Part shown: one piece after another, positions 1-11,136 of the stretch
Layout: each line of letters starts with the position of its first letter
How positions within the stretch are numbered: position 1 is the stretch's first letter
Origin: Lepiota brunneoincarnata
Taxonomy: Eukaryota > Basidiomycota > Agaricomycetes > Agaricales > Agaricaceae
Length of the DNA: 64,000 bases
Direction: 5' to 3'
Assembly (NCBI GenBank): GCA_023014365.1
Contig: JAEBUN010000007.1
Coordinates: 806,001-870,000, forward strand
Notes under the pieces: model-generated
Seen by the model: the letters and a program-made list of their open reading frames with translations, nothing else
Told to the model about the DNA's origin: nothing
Database searches by the model: none
Position numbers and translations under genes: made by a program

Positions 1-841
1 CGAGATCCCAGTTACCCTGGATTTCGAAAATTCGACCGTCGCCTATTGCGTGGATGCTTTCTGCATCAGTATTGGCGCACTTATGGGCACAAGTCCAGTT
101 ACAGCTTTTGTTGAGAGTGCAACCTGGTATCAGTGGTGCGTCCCCGACTCTTTCTCCACGACCTCATCTCTCAAACATCAATAGAGGGTGGGAAGACAGG
201 CCTCACAGCCATCTCCACTGGACTGGCATTCCTCGTGTCCGTCTTCTTCTCGCCCATTTTTGCTTCTATTCCGCCTTGGGCTACCGGTGGTGCGCTAACG
301 ATTGTGGGTTCTCTCATGATCCGCAAGTGAATCTGTCCTCCATGTGCTATCCTGTGCATATGTTCATTTATTTCCATTAGCGTCCTTGAAATCAATTGGG
401 ATTACCTCGGCGACGCCATACCCTCGTTCCTAACGATCCTCATCATCCCTTTGACTTATAAGTATGTTCCCCCTTTTCCTCGGGCCTCAAGACTAAGAAA
501 CTGATTACGCATCCCCTTACACACGCAGTATTGCCTACGGTGTCATCGCTGGCATACTCTCCTACATCCTCCTTAACGGTATCCCTCATGCATTGAAGAA
601 GCTCTCCGGAGGTAGGATCGTTCCCCCAAACTATGAAGATGCAGAGGAGTGGGTCGTCCCTCCCGGTGGTGTCCTACCCTACTGGCTTCGCAAGGCCTTT
701 GGCCGAGTAGACAAGGAGGGGGATGTGGTGCCGGTTACCTCCAACGGGGAGAAGAGAATTGTACGGCCAATGGAAGCAAGCATCACTTGTGAGTCTAATG
801 ACTCCGAGAAGACGCCACCGCCTGCTTCCGGACCTGCTTAA
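1..841 (+). CDS. AzgA-like adenine/guanine/hypoxanthine permease, 3' part
   Basis: The gene enters from the left edge and encodes the C-terminal half of a nucleobase:cation symporter of the AzgA family, which imports purines at the plasma membrane. The first exon carries the family-typical stretch ISIGALMGTSPVTAFVESA. The next exon carries GGKTGLTAISTGLAF. Membrane helices follow (SVFFSPIFASIP, then IPSFLTILIIPLTY, then IAYGVIAGILSYI). The end is a hydrophilic tail (PPNYEDAEEW...SEKTPPPASGPA). Exons read 1-135, 185-326, 381-461 and 529-841, with 50-70 bp introns. Joining exon 1 to exon 2 in frame gives the expected ATGIS-EGGKTG only if one T near 125 is extra. This is one of several single-base insertions in the window. 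The family call is confident; substrate preference among purines is family knowledge only. Confidence 0.85.
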
Positions 842-1100
842 ATCTAGTGGACGGCTGCCAATCACTGGGGGAAATTATTCCCGCTTGTTCCTACTCAATC
901 TCACCCCCTGCGCTGAGCCCCGCCTGCCTGTGCCTGAGACGTTCTGTTATCAGTCCCAAGAATTTGTTCATATAGACATGAATATTTTAATTGAGTGTGG
1001 CTGGGGCGGCCCAACGCAGCTATGTACATACATACTTAGTATAATGCAGTGGTTTATGTATTACATCTCTTCTATACGCCCATTCGGCACATGTACATTT

Positions 1101-2435
1101 TTAAGAGCGAGCAGTTGTATCGTTGTCCCAACTCAAACACTTCCAATTCCCTTCCTTATCCCCATCATCCTCATGAGTCCCCTCAAACCATACCTTGCCC
1201 TGTGGCAAGATGATCGTCTTGAGCGTCGGACACGACCTATGCCACGCCCCCGCGATCTTCCTTTCATCAATCTCCTCATTTTCTTCTTCTTCACCCCCAA
1301 GCGCAGCCATAAACGTAATGTATCGCAGCCTCCTAAACTTAACCAAGGACACTCCCCACTCCAACAGCAATTTCCCGCTTACCTCGGCCATAAGCACCAC
1401 GATGTGCAGTGCCTCGAGGTCAGGAAACCGGGACCCGAGTTCGGGGAAAAGAAATTGGGGGGCAGTGGGATCAAAGGACATAACACTAAGACGGGAAAGG
1501 GGCTCAGAAGTGAGTGAGAGGGCGGAGAGGGTGGTTAGGGTGTACGGGGGAAAGAGGGGGATGGAGATGTGTGTGACCGGACGGGAGGTGATGATGTCGC
1601 GGATAATTGTGGGCCCAGCGTGGATCGCGTTGAAGTGGGAGAGTTTGGGGAGGGATGCAGGGAGAAGATTGAAGGCGTCTGCGTCCGGGGAGGCGGAGTA
1701 TGATACGATATCAGTGAAGGGATTGTCGGAATTTCCAAGGGAGGAAAAGAGGGAGGAGATGAAAGGGAAGAGGGGATTCGAAGAGTCCTGATTTATCCCT
1801 CGCAGCGTCAGCTCCGTAATCTCTGACTGGGAATCGAGGAAGAGGGCAAGGGGGCGTTTGCAGTGCATGGAAGTCGTGAATGAACGCAGACGGAATATCC
1901 GCTGCATCTTCGGGTATAGCCCTGGGAGGGGAAGCACCCAGACTGGTGAATGGCGCTTGGGGAGTTCGAGCACCAGCGTTGCCAGGTAGTGCATCTTCCC
2001 GAGAATGCGTGCAAGGAGCAGGTAGTAGTTTTTCGTCGGCGTGTGGTTGATCAGGTTTACTTCGAATGTTCGGACGAGAAGGGCCATATCTGCGTTCCGG
2101 TTGAGTACTTGCATGCATTTGAGAAGTCTGGCAGGGGGGAGACCAGCGGGGATTGTGTGGTACAATCGCCGCATGCCGACTGCGTTGAGGGCGCTGTTGG
2201 CACGCACGAATACTACGAGGTCGCGCATGGCAAGTCTCTGGCAGACATTGTCTATAATTTCAACCGGGAGGACGGGGTTGACGACAGCCAGCGCCTTGAA
2301 GACCGCTGGGGCGCCCGGTTCTCGAGGCGACTCTGGGGGGTTCGTCCTGTTTCGCTCGTTCTCGACGTGGGATATAAGGTCGTCGAGGAGCATGCGAGTC
2401 CGTGCCAGTCTCTGGGAGGCAGGAAGGGTCGTCAT
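1101..2435 (-). CDS. F-box-like domain protein, 444 aa
   Basis: A single uninterrupted reading frame. After a short N-terminal helix (residues about 5-30, ending HVENERNR) there is an F-box-like segment around residues 55-95 (PVLPVEIIDNVCQRLAMRD, then LVVFVRANSALNAVGMRRLY). The long variable remainder is rich in leucine and resembles the degenerate leucine-repeat tails of the large Agaricomycete F-box family. The C-terminus is acidic (EEEENEEIDERK, DEDDGDKEGN). Such proteins are usually thought to recruit targets to SCF ubiquitin ligases, but no partner can be named from sequence. It converges with the permease to its left, leaving about 260 bp between the stop codons. Antisense frames in this segment are shadows of this gene. 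Confidence 0.75.
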   Translation of the reverse strand: MTTLPASQRLARTRMLLDDLISHVENERNRTNPPESPREPGAPAVFKALAVVNPVLPVEIIDNVCQRLAMRDLVVFVRANSALNAVGMRRLYHTIPAGLPPARLLKCMQVLNRNADMALLVRTFEVNLINHTPTKNYYLLLARILGKMHYLATLVLELPKRHSPVWVLPLPGLYPKMQRIFRLRSFTTSMHCKRPLALFLDSQSEITELTLRGINQDSSNPLFPFISSLFSSLGNSDNPFTDIVSYSASPDADAFNLLPASLPKLSHFNAIHAGPTIIRDIITSRPVTHISIPLFPPYTLTTLSALSLTSEPLSRLSVMSFDPTAPQFLFPELGSRFPDLEALHIVVLMAEVSGKLLLEWGVSLVKFRRLRYITFMAALGGEEEENEEIDERKIAGAWHRSCPTLKTIILPQGKVWFEGTHEDDGDKEGNWKCLSWDNDTTARS

Positions 2436-2565
2436 GGTACAGAAACAAGCTTGCTAAGGAGCGTCACAAAGCCCATCAATCCGCAAGTTATTGAAATCAG
2501 AAAATATCAATAAATTTAGCGAAAGGATGTATATGTATACTATCATTAAGTAAGTCTATGTGTGT

Positions 2566-3782
2566 CTATTGGACTTTGACCGTCTTTTGGCCAAATCCAC
2601 CGCGAGCTTCAGCCTCAGCCTCAGCCTTGATACCCTCCTTCTCAATCTCTTCCATCAGCGTCTTTTCAAGTGCATCCTGCTGCTCCCTAGTTGCGCCCCT
2701 CATCGCGGCTTTGGCGGCCTTGATTTTCTTCTTGTATGCCCTGTACTTATCATCGGTGCCGAAGATTCTATCACACCAGCGGAAAGAAGTCGAGTAGTTG
2801 TTGGTGAAAGCCATGTGATGGAAATCATGATGATCAGCACCAGACCAGAAGGGAAGGATATGCTGCAGTGACCAAGGGAAGTCTGGGAGACGAGTTCGTG
2901 TTGCATCATTGCTTAAAAGTATAACCACTTACCATACCCGCTGTGGGCATCTATCGCCTGGAATAACCTCAGGACAATCCAGACATAGACGGTAACAATG
3001 TGGAGGTCTTGAGCAAAGAAGCAGTACAAAAGGGGGCCAAACAGGGTCCCAGTTCCGAGGATGAAGACCTCAGCAGGGTGGGCATATTCAGCAGCGAGAC
3101 CGAAAGGAGCAGAGTACTTGTGGTGTAGCTTGTGGATATGCCTATAAAGGACTCCAATATGAAGTGCCTGATGTGCTAATGGCTAATTGGTACGAGGTCA
3201 AGGCCAATGCCAAGGGGGAGACATACCAAAATAGTGAAAGATGTCCTCGAAGAAGAAAAAGAAGAAGACCTGGGGAGCCATGGCTTTCCATGAGGGGAAG
3301 GGAACTTGATAAGTCGACATCCCTAGAGCCTCGGCCATAGGGTGGAACAGCCAGATCTACGAGAATGAGTAAATATATCTCCGAATTTCCAACGACAACA
3401 CTCACAGCAGGGAGTTCGATGGTGAAGTGAGAGAAGAGGACCTGTTTCGTGCACTCCCACTGTTCCTGGGGCGTTGGGATCTTGTTGGGCTGCAGCTTCC
3501 ACTTGCGGAAGTATGGAATCGCGTCGATGATGATCCACGGCACACACCGACCAAAGTACACTATCTACACAAAATATTAGGACACAGCATCGCAAGAGTA
3601 AGGGAACTCACTTCGTGTAGCAGGAAGCTCATCAAACCCGTGGCAATAACGGGGTTACCGATCCAGATGTACCAAGCGGCCCACTGTTGCTCAAACCAAT
3701 TGAGCGAAGAAAAGTCAGTGCCAGGGTAAAGCTGCTCGCTGGGACTGAGGCCATCAGCTGATGTAGCATTGAGGAAGCTCAT
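2566..3782 (-). CDS. ERG25: C-4 methylsterol oxidase, sterol C-4 demethylation
   Basis: This ER-membrane di-iron oxygenase removes the C-4 methyl groups of sterol intermediates in ergosterol synthesis. Reading the minus strand, exon 1 begins [17 protein letters not shown]. The next exons give [19 protein letters not shown] and [19 protein letters not shown]. All three histidine clusters of the fatty-acid-hydroxylase superfamily are present: HYFAH (HX3H, split by an intron), HKLHH and HDFHH. Hydrophobic helices precede and follow the first two clusters. Five or so introns of 45-60 bp keep frame with no disruption. The C-terminus is a charged Ala/Glu/Lys tail encoded by a small CAGCCT-type repeat (AEAEAEA). 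The first ATG (3782) fits the family N-terminus. Expected to be essential in fungi. Confidence 0.93.
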
Positions 3783-4404
3783 GACGGCGGTGGGGTGAGG
3801 GTCAAAGAAACCGTATAACCGAGTAAGAGACGACTTTTTATATTCAGTAAAATACACAAGTGGCGTGAGGTTATTTCTGGACGTATCACGCACGTGACCA
3901 TTTCTTGTGATACACAGACACCCCTACGGGACACTAGACTCGAGTTCATGGCGTTGAGCTCCCGAGACTCAAGAGCTCGAACCACCCCTGTGCTCCCATC
4001 AAGATTTTTTCACCCCCCCGTGATTTTTTGAGGAAGATATCCAAGACCAATATTGTCGAACCAGAATAGAGGCGATCATAATCCGGCGCGACATAAGTCG
4101 GAGTAGAATAAGACCCAAGTTGAGGCCGCCAGCCAAAAAAAGAATTCCGGAGGGCGATAAACAAGGACGCTCCTCTTCCGGCGTATGCCCCCTTGAGTAT
4201 TCCACCAAACAAGCCCCGTGACTGACACACCGAGAATTAACCCCCAGAACCTGTCCATATATTGGCGTTCCGAATATCCGCCAGGTCGGCGTGCCCATGG
4301 GAAGTGAACATCTCAAGGAGACGATCAAATTCTGTACATAAGTTATTGGTAGACGTACTGTAGTAGGTTTAGTGAGGCTGATTTTCTAGCTAGTGTAAAC
4401 TACT

Positions 4405-4443
4405 CACCTCAGCGTCACGCTCGTTTCGCAAATCGCTGAGGTG
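4405..4443. repeat. Perfect 10-bp inverted repeat, 19-nt spacer
   Basis: CACCTCAGCG at 4405-4414 is repeated as its exact reverse complement at 4434-4443. Flanking bases are partly complementary as well, so an imperfect longer stem is possible. Confidence 0.8.
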
Positions 4444-4506
4444 TGTTGGTAAGCTAATTCTTTTTATGTATTGAGAAAAAGAACTGTATAGTTGTAAAAA
4501 AACGGA

Positions 4507-4546
4507 ACACCGGCACACAGAATATGAAATAAGTGTGTGCCGGTGT
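4507..4546. repeat. Perfect 13-bp inverted repeat, 14-nt A/T-rich loop
   Basis: ACACCGGCACACA at 4507-4519 pairs exactly with 4534-4546. The loop is A/T rich. It lies only 63 bp right of another perfect hairpin, in non-coding DNA. It could be a relic of a small foldback (MITE-like) element or a regulatory palindrome. No target-site duplication was identified. Confidence 0.8.
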
Positions 4547-5585
4547 GTGTGCAGAGCGACTCTGCTTTTGTTACGTTAGACCGAAAACGGAAGTGACCGG
4601 AGTCACTGTGTCTCACCAACATAAGTAGTTGTGTCCACGCCTCTATTATGTCGGTTACAAGAACAAGATTGGGCCTTGACTACCACTATGGAAATTCTTT
4701 GAAATTGCGACACACCAGAATGTTGGAGTGTCACATGCACTACATGGTTGAATAGTTTCAACAGTTCCGAACCGCGATGATTCTCCATTGTCATGGGCAT
4801 ACGAGGCATTAACTCGTGCACGTCAGCTTGAACATAAGTAACAATTGTGGGCTTGAAAAAGAAAAAAGAGCCCGAAGATGCACAGGGAATGTAAGAGCAC
4901 CCAATTGAGAACTGCCAATAGGAGCTTCATAGTTTGAGAGACAGGAGATGGCCTCATAGCAATGAGCACGGTGATGGAGTAAAAAGAAAACAAGATGGCA
5001 GACGACGGGTCCAAGTGAGTGCGTGTGAGCGATCCTGCAAACATTGTTGGTATAGTACTGATCGTGTCATATCCAAGGGACCCGGTCGCAGTGTCATGAT
5101 AATATAATATTTAGTGGCAAAGACCTAGAACTCCTCATGGGCTGGGCCGTATCAGAATCCTCCACGGACAGGAAGCTGGGAAAAAGCCGACAACGACCTA
5201 TTGATTCAAAGCCTGGATTCCCACAAGAAGAACTGTCAGTCAGCACAGTAAGCCGTCTGGGCGTCTGTCCTTGTATTTCTAGGTGCCGAAGGCTTTCGTC
5301 AGTGAACATAGACGAAAAAAAATCAAGGTTCCCAATGAGCAGGTGACTTTGAACTGCGCAGCACTGTTGGCAGGCCTGGGTTACCCGAATGGGCGGAAGA
5401 CTGTATTAAACGTACCTGTGAATGACTCACTCTGATACCGTGACCGTCGCAGTCCGGATACCATAACCGTGGACTGTGTAATGTAATTACGAGGATGTTA
5501 CTCAGCGGGGTGCGTGACCTTGCCAGTGGAAATGCGAAACCATTCTCACTCGGAACCGTCATGAGATGCGAAGAGTGATAGCATG

Positions 5586-5595
5586 TATATATAAA
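5586..5595 (+). promoter_or_regulatory. TATA box of the first questin-oxidase-like gene
   Basis: TATATATAAA lies 64-73 bp upstream of the ATG at 5659, a usual distance for fungal TATA promoters. Confidence 0.55.
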
Positions 5596-5658
5596 GCACA
5601 CATTCCATGGCTACCTGCAGCAAGTCAAAAGCTCTATACAGCAGGAAACTTCTACACA

Positions 5659-7318
5659 ATGTCTTCCCAGACCAACCAGAACGAAATCATCGAGCTTTTC
5701 CCGGCTCCAACACCTCTCCACTCGTCCAAGCTTCACATCCCGAAGCCATTGTTTGGGGTCACGCCGGCTAGCACCGCAACTTTGCGGGATGTCTTGCAGG
5801 ACAGTCATAAGCGTTGGCATTGTTTCTTTAATGACCAAGGGTTCCACAAGTAATTCCTCATATACATTCTTGATGATACTGAGTGGCTGACTCTCAGATC
5901 CTATCAATTTCAGCCATACCGCTCATGCCGCACTTGCCTTGTGGTCTTTAGGTGCCGATTCCGAGATCATCAGGGCAGCCTATGCCGCCCAATGCAAATA
6001 CCAGCGACCTGCTTTTGCCTCTCCTGGTCCTATCAACAAGGCGAACTGGACAGAACACCTCGGTGATCACAAGTAAACACCCAACTTGACTTGATACCGC
6101 GATTATTACTAAGTCACTCTTGTAGATATTATGATGCGTATCTTGGTTTCTTCGCAACCGAATTGGCGGCGAAAGGTCCTGCAGCTGTTCTCGAGGAATA
6201 TATTTTTGCAGTCGATGCAAATTTCCCGGCTAGTGGCGAAGGGAAGCAAGTGGAGATGCTTAACAGATTCACGGACGGCCTTGTGCACCCATTAATCCAT
6301 ACCGGATATGGGATCGAATTCAACCTGCCAGGGTTAACTATCCAAGGTCGCCTATAAGCTCCGTTCCTCGCACAACCTTCCTGCTGACGGTTATTCCAGG
6401 ACTCGCCCAAGCGGCTGTACACCCAGGAACATCCAGCGCTGTTATCCCTGCGACTTGGTTCAAGGGTCCCAAGGAGGCCAAGGCTAACTCTACCCCAAGT
6501 GCTCTCAATATTCTTGCGCGCATCCTTGCAGACCCCGAAATTACTGGGAAAAATGCGAGTGACCTGTTGATGATGTATCGCGGCACCCTCGACCAACATG
6601 GTGCAAAGGTATTGAAGCATGTTGAAGCTTGGTCTCCAGACCTCTCGAGTACAGAGGGATTGGAGAAAGCTTTGGAAGAAGTGATCTTGCTTGTTGTTCT
6701 CGCCTACGCAGTTCCTGGCTTGACGAGCAAGGAAAAAGGACTGTTCAATGCGGATTTCTTCCAGTACGTTGATTTATGACCGATTAGCCGGTATTGACCA
6801 CGGGCTATTATAGCATGCACTTCGTCACGTCCTCCATGTTCCTTCCCAGTCTCCTCGTGAACTTGAAGCCAAAATCCCAAGAACTACTACTTCGTAGCTA
6901 TCTCATAATCTGCCTCGTATGGTTTGTTGGTCGGGGGAGACCCCAACTCGACTTGATGGCCTTCTTCCAGCACGATGCATCACTCAAGTCTCTCACCTCC
7001 ACGGACCCACAGCTGGGACCAATGCACCCGCTTCCAGCAGCGAGCAAGATCTCGCCCAATCCATGGATGGAAATCATCCAAAGGACACTTGTTCACCCAG
7101 ATGATCATCTTCCCAAGCTTCAACGCACGTTGGCGCATTACGCTCAGGTCTACGGCCTTCGTGAAGCTGGCCATTTGAAAAACAGCGAGCTCAAGGGTGC
7201 AGAAAAGATCGATGGCACCCTGTTCGTACGTGCGGCGAACCTCACCACATACAGACTGAATCGGGAAGTCGAGGAGAATCTTGGACACTGGGACAGGCGT
7301 GGGTTCTACGAGAATTAG
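5659..7318 (+). CDS. Questin oxidase-like protein (copy A)
   Basis: Member of the questin-oxidase-like family (AflY/GedK type, formerly DUF4243). Characterised members carry out Baeyer-Villiger-like ring cleavage of anthraquinones in fungal polyketide pathways. Visible family landmarks in order: DVLQDSHKRWHCFFNDQGFH; HTAHAALALWSLGAD followed by IIRAAY; YYDAYLGFF; GLVHPLIHTGYGIEFN; ILARILADPEI; VLAYAVPGL; MHFVTSSMFLPSLL; then a C-terminal IDGTLFVRAANLTTYRL and HWDRRGFYEN. Exons join cleanly across 50-64 bp introns, for about 480 aa. The conserved His residues (HTAH, HPLIH, MHFVTSS) are all retained, so the gene looks intact. It sits head to tail with a diverged paralogue 325 bp downstream. No polyketide synthase is in view, so the substrate is unknown. 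Confidence 0.85.
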
Positions 7319-7642
7319 GACGAGCACCGGAATTATTTGTGTACAATATGTGTCGAGCGTCAGTTCTGATTCGTGAATGAAACCATCTCTTTGCGCGGTT
7401 GCAGTTACATGGACCATCAGAATGACCCTGCATCAGCTTCTCTTGTCGGCAGAACCTTTCACACTGCACCATTCATTTCTGATCTACTCCTGCACTACGA
7501 TTGGATGAAATGAGAGAGCGGCAAAGACTCGTCCCCTTGACTTGGTTTCAGTGTGTGGAAACTGACGTCAAGTGTGACTTGGGAGTGGTATTAAACGACC
7601 GCAGTCTCATCCTCTCCCACCCCCTCGCCAGTGCCCACACAC
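7319..7642. other. Spacer between the questin-oxidase-like paralogues
   Basis: 324 bp that must hold the terminator of copy A and the promoter of copy B. No coding signal and no clear TATA box was seen. Confidence 0.5.
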
Positions 7643-9532
7643 ATGATGTTGTCGAACGCTGACTTCCTCTTCCCAGCTCCTTCGTCTCCTCCCTCGACGC
7701 TCTCACCATACCACTGGCCCGGGGTCAGCCCAGAATCTACTCAAGCCTTGCGGGATGTACTGAAGGACAACCATGAACGATGGCACATATTTTTCAATGA
7801 CAAAGGGTTCCACAAGTATATTCTCCCCTGATTTTACGATCTCATTAGTTTAATTGATTTGCAAAGCCATTCCGCGCATCGCGCCCTTGCAATTTGGGCG
7901 CTAGGCGCAGATGGGGCTGTCATCAGGGCAGCCTATCAGCGTGACTGCGAATATCAGAGGCCGGCATTCAAGTCACCGAAGTCTATCACCGAAGACAATT
8001 TCGATGACCACTTGGGAGATGAAAAGTAAGTCTTTTCTGGACTAACGCTGAAAACAAAGAACGTTCAACGCGACTTCAGGTACTTCCATTCCTATCTCAA
8101 ATTCTTCACAGACTATGTTCACAACCACGGAATGGACAAAACCTTGGAGACATTCATTTTCTCTAAGCGGTACAACGTTGATAGCAAAAGATCAGAAATG
8201 TTGAGCCGGTTTTTGGCTGGGTTGGTTCACCCTATGATTCACACTGGATACGGGGCGGAATTTGGGCTTCTTGGCATGTTGGTCGAGGGTGAGTCCTTTG
8301 TACCGGCTGATATGACGATGGAACAGACATTTTTTTGGCTGTCAGGGCTTGCACAGACCTGTGTACACCCACCAGATGTCTCCAAGCTTTTGCCCGTGTC
8401 ATTTTTCGAGTCCGCCTACGCGGCGTCCGATTCCAAAACACCGAATTTCGTGGTCGATGTTACTCAAAAACTTGCACAGGTTGCCACACATCTCGGTGTC
8501 GCCAGCCAAGACGTTTCAACCACTCAAGGCGGAGGTGATACCCACGCTCTGACGATCCTGGCAAGGGTTATGGCAGATTCTCGGTTGATTCACCCTGAGA
8601 ATTTGGACGAATTAAGCGTGCTTCAGGATACCGTCGAAAAGCATGCCGACCTTATACGCGACTATGCTTCTCAGTGGACCATCAATATTCAAAGTCCAGG
8701 GGAGGTCGACAGGAAGATCGAGGAGATTGCCTGGATGAATACCGTCATGTATGGAGTCGCGGGATGGACCTGGGCACAGCAAGAGAGGAAAGGTGAAGAC
8801 GGTGAATTCAATGCAGACTTTTTCCTGTAAGCAGCCACTCTTTCGTCCCACACTCGTCGCTGAGCTTGCCGTAGTGTCCATCTTGTCACGTCGGCCGCAT
8901 TCCTTCCTTCACTGGTCGCCCGCCTGCATCATACTCCGCGCTCTCAAGCGCTGCTATTACGCTCGTACCTTGCCGTTTGCTTGTCGTGGTATATCGCTCG
9001 CGGTAGGCCCAAATTCGACATCCGTGGATTCTATGCTTCTCCTACGGCAACTTCTTACCCGCTCCCGATTCATGCCTTGCCAACACCCCACAAGGATGCT
9101 TTTCCAGGGCAAGATAAACCCCAATCTCGCATCCCAGACCCCTGGCTTCCCCTTGTCCAAACCACTGTTGTTCACCCAGATGAACACCTTCCTAAGGCTG
9201 TTCGATCGCTTGCAACTTGGGCCAGCAAGTTTGGAATAGCACCGTCTGGTACCTTCAGCGGGCCCGAACACCATTCGACTGGCTCCGCTGATGCAGTCCA
9301 AGGAGATCTTGTTAAGAAGCCCGTTTCGAAAGGGTGCATCAAAACTGAACTTCCAGGCGCAGAATATCTGGATGGCACGCTCTTCAGTACGGGTGGCAGG
9401 TTTGACTGTCGCAAGGCTGGGTCCGAGTCGGTCAAGGAGAGGCCCCTGCAGAGTTTTGGGATACCGTGGGGTTCTACAAAGGGCCGAGTGAAGGAAGGAG
9501 GATCCAGCGGCCATTCTGAGGGGATGAGTTAA
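7643..9532 (+). CDS. Questin oxidase-like protein (copy B), 3' end frameshifted
   Basis: Tandem paralogue of the upstream gene, with the same landmarks in the same order: DVLKDNHERWHIFFNDKGFH, HSAHRALAIWALGADG, GLVHPMIHTGYGAEFG, ILARVMADSRLIHP, VHLVTSAAFLPSLVARL, then ARGRPKFDIRGFY and HPDEHLPKAVRSLA. The first ATG consistent with the family is 7643. Intron positions match copy A. Near the end the frame breaks twice against copy A. An extra A at 9386 separates LDGTLF from VRVAGLTVARLGPS. An extra C within 9443-9446 separates this from AEFWDTVGFY. With both discounted the protein would stop at 9519, not 9532. Only the last 50 residues are affected. The breaks fit the sequencing-insertion pattern seen across the window, so loss of function is not implied. 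Confidence 0.82.
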
Positions 9533-9736
9533 TAACCGTTATCTGTCCGATTATTTCTTTGATTCTTGTACTTCTCCCCCTCGTCCACATGCCCTATTTC
9601 CTGGATTACAAAGAGATAATGTAAAATAAACGTGTCTTTTCTGAATGGGTTGGAGCTGCCGGAATAGGAGGCGACTGATTCCCACTGCGTTCAGCGTTTC
9701 TCAAGGAGTCGATGACATTATAGCCAAGCTACTGTC

Positions 9737-10946
9737 ATGTCACTCAAGGACAATCTCACTTTGAAAATACTCTACCAGGCACAGCAAGGAGCGTATGGTG
9801 TACTCTCGCAGGTTTGGTCAGAACTTCTGCACCTGCACCTCGAGCGACCCTGATCTCAACTTGCCATCGTTCCACAGTTATGATGCACAATCTGCAGTTG
9901 CACTCGTCCGCGCAGCCGAACGAAGCCGAAGCCCTGCAATACTCCAGATCTTCCCCTGTTACTTTGATGTATGGGAAGGGACCGTTCCTCCAGTTTTGCT
10001 TGAACCTGTAAGCTTTATATCCCTTCAAGTTCGGATCTACGGTGAATTCGGAATGTTCATCCTTCACACAGGGCTCATCAAGCCACCGTCCCAATCTCCG
10101 TTCATCTAGACCACGCGACTGATCCGGAACACTTGGAGCTGGCCCTTGGCCTCGCGGAACAGGGAATCGCGTTTGACAGCATTATGGTGGATGCCAGCCA
10201 TGCCGATGTACGTCGGCCGGACAAATTTACTACATTTTCCCTTGGGTCCCTCAACCGTTTACAGACAGACGAAGAAAACATTGCGATTGCCCGCCCCTAT
10301 GTCGAGCGCGCGAGAAAGTGTGGTATTGCTGTGGAGGTTGAGCTCGGCAGGCTTGAAGGCGGCGAGGCAGGATTGCGAATGATCTCGGATGCCAAGCTCA
10401 CTAATCCGGGCAAGGCTGAGACGTTTATTAAAGAGTACGTATGAGAACTCCGGCTCCGTGCTACCATGGTATACTCAAAAACAATATATAGGACGGGTGC
10501 AATGATTCTAGCGCCGAGCATTGGAAATCTGCACGGCTCATATATCAATCCTCCAAATTTCCGGCTCAGTATGTGAGTCTCGAGCGAGCTTGCTCTCATA
10601 CGTAGTAACCTTAGCCCTACCACAGCGTCAGAGAGCTTCGTGAAAAACTTGGTGAAGACATTCCGATCTGCTTGCACGGGACAGACGAGCTTCCAGAAGA
10701 ACTCTTCAGAGAATGTATCAGAAATGGTGTCAGCAAGGTAAGTCTCGAAATCCTTGGCGAATGATGAGTGAATTCACGTTTGAACAGATCAACGTCAACA
10801 GCTGGGCGCGTGACCCCTATGCACAAGCGCTAGCAAAGGGACTACAAATAAAATCCATGCCAGAGGCGATCGAGGAAGCTACCGAGGTGTTTTCTGGGGT
10901 GTGTGAACGATTTTTCAACATTTTTGGATCTGCGGGACAGGCCTGA
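9737..10946 (+). CDS. Class II fructose-bisphosphate aldolase-like protein
   Basis: Zn-dependent class II aldolase fold. After an N-terminal NLTLKILYQAQQGAYGVLSQ come YDAQSAVALVRAAERS and then PISVHLDHATDPEHLELAL, whose HLDH is the metal-binding pair. Next are SIMVDASH, TDEENIAIARPYVERARKCG and AVEVELGRLEGGE (the E-E-G motif), PSIGNLHGSY, CLHGTDELPEELF and KINVNSWARDPYA. These are the usual aldolase substrate and metal sites in order. Exons are short and introns about 50-65 bp. One extra C in the run 9953-9956 breaks the frame; the next frame continues VTLMYGKGPFLQFCLNL and splices into the HLDH exon. The exon 1/2 junction is also off by one. Fungal relatives are not glycolytic aldolases, so the substrate is open. 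The same-strand DenD-like neighbour about 190 bp downstream suggests sugar-acid catabolism (inference). Confidence 0.8.
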
Positions 10947-11136
10947 TGATCTACATCTTCATTACATGGACACCCGTGGCAACGCACGTAGAAATATGAG
11001 TTTGATCTTGCGCACTGAGTGAGAAAAAACATCGTATCACAAGACAACCGTGTTGTTCGATGTCTGCGGCTGGGGCTGAGGAAGCACGTGCTAGCCTCTC
11101 CTCGAATTCGCAATCGACTCATCTGCTGCCATCCAA

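Larger units (their letters stand above)
3783..5658. other. Intergenic region with two perfect inverted repeats
   Basis: About 1.9 kb between the divergent ERG25 and questin-oxidase-like genes. It must hold both promoters. No frame shows recognisable protein. Two hairpins (listed separately) lie near its middle. A TATA box lies close to the right-hand gene. Confidence 0.7.

Noticed and set aside
1195..1791. 198-codon plus-strand frame
   Set aside because: Antisense to the F-box-like gene with no features of its own.
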